Positions 8,518 to 17,059 of a stretch of DNA of 64,000 nucleotides are shown piece by piece (the first letter of the stretch is position 1; every line of letters starts with the position of its first letter). The notes beneath the pieces were generated by a model. The model was given only the letters and a program-made list of their open reading frames with translations, did not search any database and was not told the origin of the DNA. The position numbers and the translations under genes are program-made. The DNA is taken from assembly GCA_016710645.1 (NCBI GenBank), contig JADJVI010000004.1, positions 30,459 to 94,458 on the forward strand, read 5' to 3'. This DNA comes from Actinomycetales bacterium (GTDB taxonomy: Bacteria > Actinomycetota > Actinomycetes > Actinomycetales > Dermatophilaceae).

Positions 8518-11006
8518 GACTGCTCCCCCCGAGCGGTCAGCTGGGCGGTTCGGGCTCGGGTGATCCGGGCGACCCGCCGGGCCTGGGCGGCCAGCCGAGC
8601 CAGGTCGGCCTTGCGAGTGGCGAGCACCGGCCGGGCCTGTTCGCGCAACGATCGGGTCGACCAAGCGGCCCTGATCCGGGTGCGCCGCCGCGTCTTCTGC
8701 CGCAATGTCTTTGCGGCAGAGTCGGATTGAGTCCAGTGCTCACGCGCCACCGAACGATCCGGCTGCACCGGGCCGAAGACCTGGGCGTCGGTTGCCTGGG
8801 CCAGCGGCACTAGCTTGGGGTCGATGGCGCGCGCCTGCTCTGGGCGAGTTCCATTGGGTGGCAACGGAATCCCGAGATCGCGGGCGTTGTCGACGAGCTC
8901 GGACCACGCTCCGGCCACCTGGTCCGCCCCGGTCGGGGCCTTGCGGCGCCGGGACCGACGCCGGCGCTTGGCCAGCAGCAGCACGGCATACCAGAGGGCG
9001 AGCACGGCAGCCGGGGGACCCACCCGGGTGAGCGTCCACTGCAGCCATCCGGGCCAGGTGGACGGGTCGAGGATCGACTTGCGGTTGTTGGTGGCCTTGT
9101 TGGCGGTGGCGTTCTGGGCCTGGTCGGGGCCCTGCAGGACGCTCGGCGGGTTGTTTGCGGCCGGCGGTGGCACGACCGCACCGGTCTTCTTCTCCTCGGT
9201 GCGGTTGTCCTGCTGGTTCGGCTTCTTGTTGCGGTCAGGCACGAGGAACTGCGGCAGGATCTCCTGCCAGGTCCCGTCGGCCTTTTCGACCTCGACCCAG
9301 GCGTGCACATCGCGGCCTTTGACCGTGCCGGTGCCATCAGGAATCGCGCCGACGACGACCCGGGCGGGCACGCCCAGCCGGGTGGCGACCAGGGCGAGGG
9401 TGGCGGCGTATTGCTCGTCGTTGCCGGCCAATTGCGCTGACTTGACGAAGCGGGTGATCCGCGCCAGCGAGTGGCCGGCCAGGAAGGTGTTCTGGTGGTC
9501 CTCGGCCGATCCGCCGTCGGTGTAGGCCCCCGTGCCACGCAACACCGACGCGACCGCGAGCAGCTTGCGCCAGGTGTCGCTCTCGCGGCCGCTCCACTGG
9601 TCGATCCGCGCGTCGAGGAAGGCCAGCGACTGACTGTTGGCGACGGCCGACGTGGTCGCGACGGTACTCGCATTGCTGCCGGCCAGCGCCAGGTCGGTCG
9701 GCAGCTCGGTCGCCACCGGATCGAGGTATGCCGTGAGCTCAAACCCGTCGCCGGGCAGCAGCCGCGCGGGCACCACGCCGGTGCCGGTCGTCGTGTTGTA
9801 GCGCAGATCGACAGCGAGCCCGCCGGCCCGGGGGCCGGTGAAGTCGACGGCGGACAGGGTGCCCGCGACCGGCAGCCACACGTCCTGCCAGCCGCCGTCG
9901 GGGATGGTCACGGCATACGAGGTGGGGTCGATCCCCGCGGGCGGGGTGACCCCGATGCGGCCGCCGACGCGTCGGAAGGAGGCTGTCGATGATCCCGCCG
10001 TGCCCGCGGCTGCTGCAGTGCCGACAGTGCCGGCAGCAGAAGCGGGTGCAGCGTTGCCCGCGCCCCAGACCGACCCGTCGTAGGTGTCGAGCACGGCGAT
10101 CCGCATCGGAGTGCCGGCGGGCAGGCCGGTCACGGCATACAGCGGGCGGTCGTAGAGCTCGGCGGCGTTGGGCTCGGTGTAGCGGCGGTAGCCGGCCAGC
10201 GGGCTGGGGTATTGCGAGACGTCGAAGGGCGGTTCGAGCTGGGTGCGCCAGATGGTGCGCGCCGAGGCGTCGGCACCGGGCAGCCGCGGGCCGAGCACCA
10301 GGGCGGCGCCGGCCGCGAGCGCCAACAGCAGCGCCCCGGTGATGGCCCGGGTGCGAGCGCCGGAACCGTTCTGCAGGGCGGGTCGGCTGCGCGCGGCGCG
10401 GGCGGCGGCATACCCGACCGCGACGAGCGCGAACGCCGCCCCTTGCAACAGCACCGCCGCGGGCGCCAGGGTGCCGAGCAGGATCGACAGAACCAGCAGC
10501 GCGAGGGGCACGACGAGGGCGCGCACGGCTCCGACCCAGCGGCGCGCGACCCCGTATGCCGTCGCGCCGCCGACCAGGGTGAACAGCAACGGCAGGGCGA
10601 CCAGCGGGCCTTGTGGGTCGACCGGCGGGAGGGTGGTGAGCAGGTCTTTCCAGCCAGCTACCGCGGTGCGGGCGAGCGTGGCCAGGCTGCGGCCGGACAG
10701 GCCTTCGCGCAGGGTGGCCAAACCCCCGATGGTGAAGTAGGCGATGGCCAGCAGCGCCGCGGTCACGACGCCGGGGAGCTTGAAGGTGGCCGTCACGTGG
10801 GCCGCCGCGAGGCCGCACAGCAATCCGACGAACGCCGCGATGATCCAGCTCAGACCGAAGTAGGTGGTCTGGAAGCCGACCGCGGCGAGGGCGACCAGCA
10901 GGCCGGTGCCGACCAGGTCGATGACCTGATGACGGGTGGGACGCAACCGCGAGAGCAGCTCGGCCGTTCGCGGCGTGGTCCGTGGGGAGAGGGTGGCCGT
11001 CGTCAT
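8514..11006 (-). CDS. TgpA-like membrane transglutaminase-fold protein
   Basis: 830-residue membrane protein of the DUF3488/transglutaminase family. The N-terminal third has about six hydrophobic helices; a large extracytoplasmic domain follows, then one more membrane helix near residue 690 and a basic cytoplasmic tail. The transglutaminase core is visible at GVPARVVVGAIPD and DVHAWVEVE, which supplies the catalytic His. The position where the active-site Cys is expected reads GNDEQYAAT, with Asp-Glu-Gln and no Cys, so this may be a pseudoenzyme. The start at 11006 overlaps the DUF58 stop by ATGA. Co-occurrence of MoxR, DUF58 and TgpA-like proteins is a known conserved arrangement; the substrate is unknown. 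Confidence 0.85.
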   Translation of the reverse strand: MTTATLSPRTTPRTAELLSRLRPTRHQVIDLVGTGLLVALAAVGFQTTYFGLSWIIAAFVGLLCGLAAAHVTATFKLPGVVTAALLAIAYFTIGGLATLREGLSGRSLATLARTAVAGWKDLLTTLPPVDPQGPLVALPLLFTLVGGATAYGVARRWVGAVRALVVPLALLVLSILLGTLAPAAVLLQGAAFALVAVGYAAARAARSRPALQNGSGARTRAITGALLLALAAGAALVLGPRLPGADASARTIWRTQLEPPFDVSQYPSPLAGYRRYTEPNAAELYDRPLYAVTGLPAGTPMRIAVLDTYDGSVWGAGNAAPASAAGTVGTAAAAGTAGSSTASFRRVGGRIGVTPPAGIDPTSYAVTIPDGGWQDVWLPVAGTLSAVDFTGPRAGGLAVDLRYNTTTGTGVVPARLLPGDGFELTAYLDPVATELPTDLALAGSNASTVATTSAVANSQSLAFLDARIDQWSGRESDTWRKLLAVASVLRGTGAYTDGGSAEDHQNTFLAGHSLARITRFVKSAQLAGNDEQYAATLALVATRLGVPARVVVGAIPDGTGTVKGRDVHAWVEVEKADGTWQEILPQFLVPDRNKKPNQQDNRTEEKKTGAVVPPPAANNPPSVLQGPDQAQNATANKATNNRKSILDPSTWPGWLQWTLTRVGPPAAVLALWYAVLLLAKRRRRSRRRKAPTGADQVAGAWSELVDNARDLGIPLPPNGTRPEQARAIDPKLVPLAQATDAQVFGPVQPDRSVAREHWTQSDSAAKTLRQKTRRRTRIRAAWSTRSLREQARPVLATRKADLARLAAQARRVARITRARTAQLTARGEQS

Positions 11007-12457
11007 GCGCCCGCCAATCCGGCCGACAGGACCGAGCGCAGGTTGCGTAGGGCATCGACGGTGAGCACAGTGACTGCTCCCGCGCGGCGGACCGAACGCT
11101 CGGCCAGCGGGTCGACGACGATCGCGACCGTGCGCACCTCGGGCGGGAACTGCGAGCCGACCCGCTGCAGCATCCCGAACTCGCGGTGCGGCCCGGTGAC
11201 CACGAGGCACACCGAGGTGTCGGGCGCGAGCGCGGTGGCGGTGGTCGACATGTGCAGCAAGTCGGCGGGGCCGGCTTCGACCCGGGCCAGGGTGTCGAGA
11301 GTGCGCTGCGGGTGGGCCTTCGACACGGCATACGAGCCGGCGACGATCGTCACGTCCTGGTCGTCGCGGTGGCAGCGCATGCCGATCGACGCGGCGACCG
11401 AGATCGCGGTCTCCAGATCGCGCACCTCCGGGAGAGCGCCACCGGGCACCGGCAGGGTGCGGCCGGCGGTGATCTCGCGGATCTCGCGGGCGGCTTCGCT
11501 GCCGTCACGGTAGGACGCGGGGTCGTTGTCGACGAGCACGGTGATGTGCGAGCGGCGGGTGTCGAGGAACTGCCGCACCAAAAGTCGCCCGGCCTTGGCC
11601 GAGCTGCGCCAGTGGATATAGCGCCGGTCGTCGCCGGGTTGGTATTCGCGCAGCGCGTGGAAGGCCAGGTCGGACATCGACTGGTCCTCGGTGACCGATC
11701 CTTCGAGGTCGCGCAGCAGGCCCGCACCGAGGCTCTCGATGGCGACCGTGCGCGGGTGGACGAACAGCTCGGTGACCTCGGTCCACAACACGGTGCGCCG
11801 CACCAACCCGAACGGATCGCCCTGCACGGTGCGCGCCGGCCCGACCGGGATGACGCCGCGGCGATGGGTGGGGACGACGAAGAGTTCCTCGTGTTCCTTG
11901 CCCGAGCCCAGCGGCGGCAGCACGAACCGCGCCGCGCTCACGCCGATCGGCAGCTCGACCAGCAGCGGGAGGATCGGCACCGCGCCGGTGTTGCCGACGA
12001 TGACCCGTCCGGTCGCGGGATCACCGACGGTGACCCGAGTGGGGTCGACCTCGGCGTCGATGCTCACTCGGGTGCGGCCGATCGCCAGCAGCACGCACGC
12101 AGCGAGCAGCACGAGGGTGGCGGCGCCGAGCATGAGCAGCTCGATCCAGCCATAGCGCGACCCGAGCCACCAGGCGACGACGCCGAGCGCGGCGACTCCC
12201 CAGCCCAGCGGCGAGACCCAGCTCAGCGCCCGGTGGATTGGCCGCCAGATCGGGCCCCAGCGCGGTTCGGTGCGCACGAAGACTTCCCGGGCGCGGTCGG
12301 ACACCCGCTTCGGTATGCCGGTCAGTCGGGTCAGCGGGGTCGACTCGCGGCGAGAGTCGGCGCGGCGAGAGGTGCGACCGGCCTCGGCGCGGCGAGACGG
12401 CATACGGGAGCGCAGGCGACCCTGTCGCCCGCCACCCTGCTCCCCTGTCGTGCTCAT
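11003..12457 (-). CDS. DUF58 domain protein
   Basis: 484-residue protein of the DUF58 family, the usual partner of MoxR ATPases. An Arg-rich N-terminus precedes two membrane helices (about residues 75-120). The DUF58 signature region contains LAFHALREYQPGDDRRYIHW and SSAKAGRLLVRQF, followed by a VWA-like fold with VLVDNDPASYRDG. The family is thought to work with MoxR in chaperoning or maturing envelope proteins; the exact reaction is not established. The gene begins 20 bp after the moxR stop and overlaps the transglutaminase gene by four bases. The ATG at 12457 is the most upstream choice; a later start is possible because the first 60 residues are low complexity. Confidence 0.88.
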   Translation of the reverse strand: MSTTGEQGGGRQGRLRSRMPSRRAEAGRTSRRADSRRESTPLTRLTGIPKRVSDRAREVFVRTEPRWGPIWRPIHRALSWVSPLGWGVAALGVVAWWLGSRYGWIELLMLGAATLVLLAACVLLAIGRTRVSIDAEVDPTRVTVGDPATGRVIVGNTGAVPILPLLVELPIGVSAARFVLPPLGSGKEHEELFVVPTHRRGVIPVGPARTVQGDPFGLVRRTVLWTEVTELFVHPRTVAIESLGAGLLRDLEGSVTEDQSMSDLAFHALREYQPGDDRRYIHWRSSAKAGRLLVRQFLDTRRSHITVLVDNDPASYRDGSEAAREIREITAGRTLPVPGGALPEVRDLETAISVAASIGMRCHRDDQDVTIVAGSYAVSKAHPQRTLDTLARVEAGPADLLHMSTTATALAPDTSVCLVVTGPHREFGMLQRVGSQFPPEVRTVAIVVDPLAERSVRRAGAVTVLTVDALRNLRSVLSAGLAGA

Positions 12458-12477
12458 CGCCCCGCGTGCCCCGTGCC

Positions 12478-13449
12478 TCAGGCCGAGCGGCGCAGCTCGG
12501 GCGGGGCGACCGCGGCGAGGATCTCGTCGATGACCCCGTCGATCGTCGTGCCGGAGAACTGCGCCTCGGCTTCTAGCAGCAGCCGGTGGCAGAGCACCGG
12601 GTGGGCGAGGGTCTTGATGTCATCGGGCACGACCGCGAGCCGGCCCTGCGAGGCGGCCCAGGTCTTGGCGCAGCGCACATAGGCCAGGGCGCCACGCATC
12701 GACAGGCCCAGGCGCAGCGCGGGGTGCGCGCGGGTGGCTTCGGCGAGGTGGATGACGTAGCCGAGCAGTGCCTCGTCGACGTGGATCTGGTCGGCGAGTT
12801 CGGCCATACCGGTGACCACCTGGGCGGTGACGACGGGCTCGACTGCGGCGGAACGGTCGCGGGTGGCGGCGTCGGCGATGACCCGCACGGCCGCGGCAAA
12901 GTCGGGGTAGCCGAGGCTGGTCTTCATGAGGAAGCGGTCGAGCTGTGCCTCGGGCAGGCGGTAGGTGCCGGCCTGCTCGATGGGGTTCTGGGTCGCGATG
13001 ACCATGAACGGCTTGCCGGTGGAGTGCGGTATGCCGTCGACCGTGACCCGGCCTTCTTCCATGACCTCCAGCAGCGCGGCCTGGGTCTTGGGGCTAGCCC
13101 GGTTGATCTCGTCGGCCAGGACGATGGTCGCGAAGATGGGCCCAGGGTGGAACTCGAAGCGCCGGCTCTCCGGGTCGAAGATCGTCACGCCGGTGACGTC
13201 GGAGGGCAGCAGGTCGGGGGTGAACTGAATGCGCCCATGGGTACCCTGGACGCTCGCGGCCAGCGCCCGGGCCAGCTGGGTCTTGCCGGTGCCGGGCACG
13301 TCCTCCAGGAGCATGTGCCCCTCGGAGAGCAGGCAGGTGAGCACGAGTCGGGTGACGTGTTCCTTGCCGAGGATGGCCTTTTCGATGTTGCCGACGAGTG
13401 AGTCGAAGGTCTGCTTGAACCAGTCGACCTGCTCCTGAGCGACGCTCAT
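12478..13449 (-). CDS. moxR: MoxR-family AAA+ ATPase
   Basis: 323-residue MoxR ATPase, first gene of the operon. The Walker A motif is DVPGTGKTQLARALA, Walker B is IVLADEINRASPKTQAALL, and the sensor region is FMVIATQNPIEQAGTYRLPE. The C-terminal lid domain follows. MoxR proteins act as chaperones assembling or activating partner complexes, typically with a VWA/DUF58 protein encoded next door, as here. About 75 bp separate its start from the end of the pilus remnants, leaving room for the operon promoter, but I see no clear consensus. Confidence 0.93.
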   Translation of the reverse strand: MSVAQEQVDWFKQTFDSLVGNIEKAILGKEHVTRLVLTCLLSEGHMLLEDVPGTGKTQLARALAASVQGTHGRIQFTPDLLPSDVTGVTIFDPESRRFEFHPGPIFATIVLADEINRASPKTQAALLEVMEEGRVTVDGIPHSTGKPFMVIATQNPIEQAGTYRLPEAQLDRFLMKTSLGYPDFAAAVRVIADAATRDRSAAVEPVVTAQVVTGMAELADQIHVDEALLGYVIHLAEATRAHPALRLGLSMRGALAYVRCAKTWAASQGRLAVVPDDIKTLAHPVLCHRLLLEAEAQFSGTTIDGVIDEILAAVAPPELRRSA

Positions 13450-13523
13450 CCTGCCCCCTGTGACCCCCGTGACGACCTGCCTTGTCCGGGAGACAGCCTA
13501 ACCGCCGATTCGGACAGGGTGCT

Positions 13524-13940
13524 TCAACGCAGGATGGGAGCCACGGCCAGGGTGAACAGGGCGCCGGTGATGAGCGGGGGCCCGTAGGCGAATTCCGCGG
13601 TGCGCTCGGCCTTTCGGGTCAGCATGAGACCGGTGGCGACCAGGCCGCCAATGACGATCCCGGCCGCGAGACCCCAGAGCGCGAGCGGCCACGCGACCCA
13701 GCCGAGCAGCAGCCCGAGCAGGCCGGCCAGTTTGACGTCGCCGTAGCCCATTCCGGAGCCGATCATCGCCATGCCGAGGAAGACCCCGAAGGCGAGGACA
13801 GCGGCAATCCCGGCTCTTAGCAACGAATCCCAGCGTCCGGTGTGCCACGACGCGAGCGCCAGCAACAGGGCGAAGGCGGGATAGGCAGGCAGCTGTAGGC
13901 CGTCCGGCAGCCGGTGCACGTCGAGGTCGATCGCACTGCC
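13524..13940 (-). pseudogene. truncated A24 prepilin peptidase (3' part)
   Basis: The C-terminal part of a type IV/Flp prepilin peptidase. The two aspartate motifs of the A24 family are visible, DLDVHRLPD near the broken end and GMGYGDVKLAG further on, plus several hydrophobic helices. The N-terminal part and any start codon are missing: upstream of about 13940 the sequence changes abruptly into a TadG-like gene in another frame. This looks like a deletion that joined the two genes. The catalytic Asp residues survive, but there is no evident way to translate the fragment. Confidence 0.7.
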
Positions 13941-14241
13941 CGTTGACCGTGCCCGAGTGCGCGCTGAACTGCTGCGTCCCGTCGGCGGCGTTGGCGTTGG
14001 CAAGCGGTGCGAGTTGCCCGACGGTCGTCGTGGGGTTGCACTTGGTGGCGTCGTTGGCGCAGTTATTGGCCAAGGCGAGCGAGGTGGCGTCAGCGCCGTT
14101 CTGCAATTGCCGGCGCTCCCACATGATGTTGCCGACGTCGACGCTCAGGGTGAGCATGCCGAGCACGACGCCGCCTGCCATGAGGATCGCGACAAGCGGA
14201 GCGACTGCCCCTCGGTCGCCGTGAGAAGTCAGCCGCCGCAT
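13941..14241 (-). pseudogene. truncated TadG-like pilus assembly protein (5' part)
   Basis: N-terminal part of a Flp pilus-assembly TadG-like protein. It starts MRRLTSHGDRGAVAPLVAI with the usual short cytoplasmic stretch, then one membrane helix, then LSVDVGNIMWERRQLQNGAD, the conserved Tad helix. After about 100 residues it runs into the prepilin peptidase remnant and loses frame. The start at 14241 overlaps the end of the tadE-like gene by 13 bp, so the original operon order was tadE, tadG, then at some distance the peptidase. Confidence 0.7.
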
Positions 14242-14651
14242 TTCATGACCGCCGTTTCTTGCAGGGTGGTGGGCAGCAGGTCGGTTGAGCCGAAGATCGC
14301 GACGGCCGGCTGGAGGAGGAACCACTCGAACGCCACGGAGGTGGTGACCGTGGCGTTGGTGACCCCCGCAGTGCACAGGGTCGCCGTCGTCGTCATCCCG
14401 GTGACCGTGGGCGCCGAGGCTGCGGCCCGGGCTTGGACCTGGCCAAGGGTGAGCGTGGAGACCACGGCGGCGCGGGCGCCTTCGCGCGCCGCATTGGCCA
14501 GCTGGATCTCGGTGAAGAAGGCGCGCCCGAAGTCGACGATGCCCGCGACGATGAGCAGCAGGAGCGGGAAGACGATCGCGAATTCCACTGCGGCAGCGCC
14601 GAGTTCACGACGGCGCGATCGAGATCCGCCGCTCCCGGAGCGTGAGCGCAC
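14229..14651 (-). CDS. TadE-like pilus assembly protein
   Basis: About 140-residue TadE-like pseudopilin-type protein. The diagnostic segment is GAAAVEFAIVFPLLLLIVAG followed by DFGRAFFTEIQLANAAREGA, a single membrane helix plus the conserved amphipathic region. I placed the start at the GTG at 14651, because family members begin 10-25 residues before the GAAAVEF motif; another GTG at 14699 would add 16 residues. Neither has a convincing ribosome binding site. The reading frame is intact, but its neighbours are broken, so it is probably a relic of a Tad/Flp pilus locus. Confidence 0.7.
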   Translation of the reverse strand: MRSRSGSGGSRSRRRELGAAAVEFAIVFPLLLLIVAGIVDFGRAFFTEIQLANAAREGARAAVVSTLTLGQVQARAAASAPTVTGMTTTATLCTAGVTNATVTTSVAFEWFLLQPAVAIFGSTDLLPTTLQETAVMKCGG

Positions 14652-14861
14652 GCTAGATCGGTGGTGGTTTGGCACGAGGGATCCCGTCTGGGACGGCACG
14701 GCAGAGCCGAGCGAGATTCGCTGGGCAAGGGGACCGGGGTCCGGCGCTCCACGCGGGCGCTACCGCACCGCGTGGAGCGCCGATTCCCGGGTCAGGGCAT
14801 GTTCTGGTCGACGAGGTTGAACGCCGCGAGGACCTTCTGGCCGATCGCGATCCCCACGTGG

Positions 14862-15037
14862 ATGCGGTCAGGCAACGGACTGACCGTCAACTACGTCGAG
14901 ACCTATACCCGCACCCGCTCGACGGCCGCCAACAACACCATCTTGCCGAGCTTCTTCGCCGAGACGATCACCGGCGCCGACACCACGTCAGTCTCCGCGT
15001 GCGCCCGCGCCGCCTGGGGTCCAGCCGGCCCGACGAG
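14862..15037 (+). pseudogene. possible TadG/TadE-like fragment on the opposite strand
   Basis: The plus strand here reads NGLTVNYVETYTRTRS, ILPSFFAETITGADT and SVSACARAAWGPAG. This resembles the middle of actinobacterial TadG-like proteins, where a Cys-Ala-x-Ala-x-Trp-Gly pattern is common. It lies opposite in orientation to the TadE/TadG relics next to it, so an inversion is a possible explanation. No start codon or continuation is apparent; the 52-bp repeats begin immediately after. The assignment rests on pattern memory only. Confidence 0.35.
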
Positions 15038-15292
15038 CTCCGACCCGCCGCCCTTCCCCGCCTCGCCAGGGCGCGCATGCCGGGAAACCCTCCGACCCGC
15101 CGCCTTCCCAGGCCTCGCCGGGGCGCGTATGCCGGGAAAGGCTCCGACCCGCCGGAAGACCCGGCCCAACACGCGCCGGTATGCCGCCAAACCCTCCGAC
15201 CCGCCGAGAAGCTCGCCCCCGCATGCGCCGGTATGCGGCCAAACCCTCCGACTCGCGGACGAACCGGGCCCCGGCGCGTCCCGGATTAGACG
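15038..15292. repeat. 52-bp tandem repeat, about five copies
   Basis: Five diverged copies of a unit with an exact 52-bp period. The landmark TCCGACCCGCCG (last copy TCCGACTCGCGG) begins at 15039, 15091, 15143, 15195 and 15247. Each of the first four units carries GTATGCCG or a one-base variant (GCATGCCG, GTATGCGG) about 35 bp after the landmark. The period is not a multiple of three and no frame is conserved, so it is not coding. Units abut with no spacers, which excludes CRISPR. Confidence 0.85.
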
Positions 15293-15350
15293 GGGTTTGC
15301 GGCCCCCGAGTTTCCGCGCCGAACACCAACTATTTCATGGGCGAACCAAC

Positions 15351-15379
15351 TTGCGATTAGCATACTTGTTCGATACAAT
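15351..15379 (+). promoter_or_regulatory. sigma70-type promoter of the 13E12-type gene
   Basis: TTGCGA at 15351-15356 and TACAAT at 15374-15379 are separated by 17 bp, close to the housekeeping consensus. The ATG of the DUF222 gene lies at 15385, so transcription would start at or near the start codon and give a leaderless message. A GTTCGA half-site at 15368-15373 lies in the spacer, but no matching left half of a LexA box is present. Confidence 0.55.
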
Positions 15380-15794
15380 GAGTCATGGCCGACACCCAGA
15401 TCACCGAGCACGAGATCCAGGAGTTCATCTCCGACCTCGCACTGCTCGACGGCCACGGCCCGGGAGTCGAGGACACCACCCGAGTCCAGCTGATCACCGC
15501 CCTGGAATCCCTCAAAGCCGCCGCAGCGGCAGCCCAAGCCCGGATCAGCGTGACCTTCGCCCAATCCCAACGCGACACCCAACAAGCCGCCGGCATCCCC
15601 CGAGACAAGATCGGCGCCGGCATCGCCGAACAAGTCGCTCTCGCCCGCCGCGAGTCACCCACCCTCGGCTCCCGACACCTAGGCCTTGCGATGGCGCTCG
15701 TGACGGAGATGCCGCACACCCTGGCCGCCCTCACCACCGGCGAACTCTCCGAATGGCGCGCCACCCTCATCACCCGAGCCACCGCTGTCCCGCG

Positions 15795-16793
15795 TCAAGA
15801 ATTTGGCAGGTTTTCGGGCTCGGGAAAGTTGGGTACCGCGGGGTCTGCCAGGCCGAGGTGGACCTCACGGGGACGGTTCCAGGCCAGGTGTTCGTGCGGC
15901 CTGACTTCGTTGAACTCGACCCGGAAGGCTTCGGCCTCGCGGATCAGGTCGAGGGCGTCGTCGATCTGTTCGCGGTACAGCCGCTCGTACTTCAACGATC
16001 CGAAGGCTCGCTCTCGCACGCCGTTCTGGCCAGGGGTCTTGACCCGGGTGCGAACATGACGCAGCTCGGGCCGCTTGCCGATGAAGCTCTCGAAGAGGAA
16101 CGAACGGAACGGGCCGCCGTTGTCCGTGACCAGCGTGATGGGGACGATCTCACCGGTGTCGGGGTCGGTCAGGTACTCAATGAGCGAGTGCCCGCCCGGC
16201 AGCAACTGCTCGGCTTCAGCCAAGGCCAGCTCAACGGCCTCGATCGCGTCGTACCGGTTCGCGGTCGGGGACCAGTGCCAGCCGAACTCGTACTTCGACC
16301 AGTAATCCGCCACACCGGCTACCCGCCACGTGCCGCCCGTGGTGGTCTCGTACTCGGAGAAGTCGAACTGCCACACCATGTTCGGCCCGGTCGGGGGCGC
16401 CGCGAACGCGGCCTTCCTCGCGGCCGCGAGCTGACGGCGTTCTCGTTGATAGTCGGCCTTAAGAAGCAAGCCTTCTGCGGCCAGCACCCGCAGCACGGTC
16501 GACTGCGAGAGTCGGTGGCCGTCGTGGCGGGTCATCGCCCACACCTTCCGGTGGCCCCACGCCGGATACTTGTGCGCCCACTTCACCACCGCCTGACGGT
16601 GCCTGTCCCGGGCCGGCGTCGGCCACGGCCCCTTGCGCGGATGCCCAGCCTTGGCTTTGGCCTGCCAGCGTCGGTAGGTCCGTTCCGGGATGCCGACCAG
16701 ACGAGTGAACCTCGTGGTCGGCATCCCGGCGTCGCGTCGGATTACCTCGAGGTCCGTGAAGGGCCCAACCGGCCCTCCGCGCTCTTCTTCCAC
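15795..16793 (-). CDS. IS3-family transposase OrfB (DDE integrase core)
   Basis: 332-residue catalytic subunit. The DDE triad is visible: MVWQFDFSEYE (first Asp), ITLVTDNGGPFRSF (second Asp) and GQNGVRERAFGSLKYE (Glu), in the standard order and spacing of an rve integrase core. An N-terminal region with GIPERTYRRWQAKAKAG and the HTH_21-like segment GHRKVWAMTRHDG binds DNA. The frame is complete, ending 10 bp from the left end of the element, so it could still be active together with OrfA. Confidence 0.88.
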   Translation of the reverse strand: MEEERGGPVGPFTDLEVIRRDAGMPTTRFTRLVGIPERTYRRWQAKAKAGHPRKGPWPTPARDRHRQAVVKWAHKYPAWGHRKVWAMTRHDGHRLSQSTVLRVLAAEGLLLKADYQRERRQLAAARKAAFAAPPTGPNMVWQFDFSEYETTTGGTWRVAGVADYWSKYEFGWHWSPTANRYDAIEAVELALAEAEQLLPGGHSLIEYLTDPDTGEIVPITLVTDNGGPFRSFLFESFIGKRPELRHVRTRVKTPGQNGVRERAFGSLKYERLYREQIDDALDLIREAEAFRVEFNEVRPHEHLAWNRPREVHLGLADPAVPNFPEPENLPNS

Positions 16794-17059
16794 ACCCGGA
16801 TCTCGACCGCCGCCTCACCCAAGGCACGGGTCAGGTCATCGATCTCAGCCTCGAGCTGGGCCTCGCGCGTCGACGGGCCAGTCCTCCCGGCGGTCAAGGC
16901 AGTCTTTCCAGCCTCGATGAACTCGGCCTTCCACCGCCCGATCGACTGCTCCGAAACCTTCTCCTTGCGGGCAGCCTCCGCGATCGAGACCTCCCCGGCA
17001 AGGATGCTCAACACGATCCGGGTCTTCTTCTCCGGCGGAATCACCGGCGGACGTCCCAT
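16742..17059 (-). CDS. IS3-family transposase OrfA
   Basis: 105-residue OrfA of the IS3-type element. An N-terminal helix-turn-helix (GEVSIAEAARKEKVSEQSIG) is followed by a leucine-zipper-like helix (AQLEAEIDDLTRALGEAAVE). It recognises the terminal inverted repeats. OrfA overlaps OrfB by about 52 bp in a different frame, as usual in this family, where ribosomal frameshifting produces the OrfAB transposase. I can see an A/G-rich stretch encoding WKKS in the overlap, but cannot prove it is the slippery site. Confidence 0.85.
   Translation of the reverse strand: MGRPPVIPPEKKTRIVLSILAGEVSIAEAARKEKVSEQSIGRWKAEFIEAGKTALTAGRTGPSTREAQLEAEIDDLTRALGEAAVEIRVWKKSAEGRLGPSRTSR

Noticed and set aside
15038..15292. 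CRISPR array candidate
   Set aside because: The 52-bp units abut directly, have no unique spacers and diverge along their whole length; no cas genes are near.
15360..15373. LexA (SOS) box upstream of the 13E12-type gene
   Set aside because: Only the right half GTTCGA is present; the left half matches TCGAAC at three of six positions.
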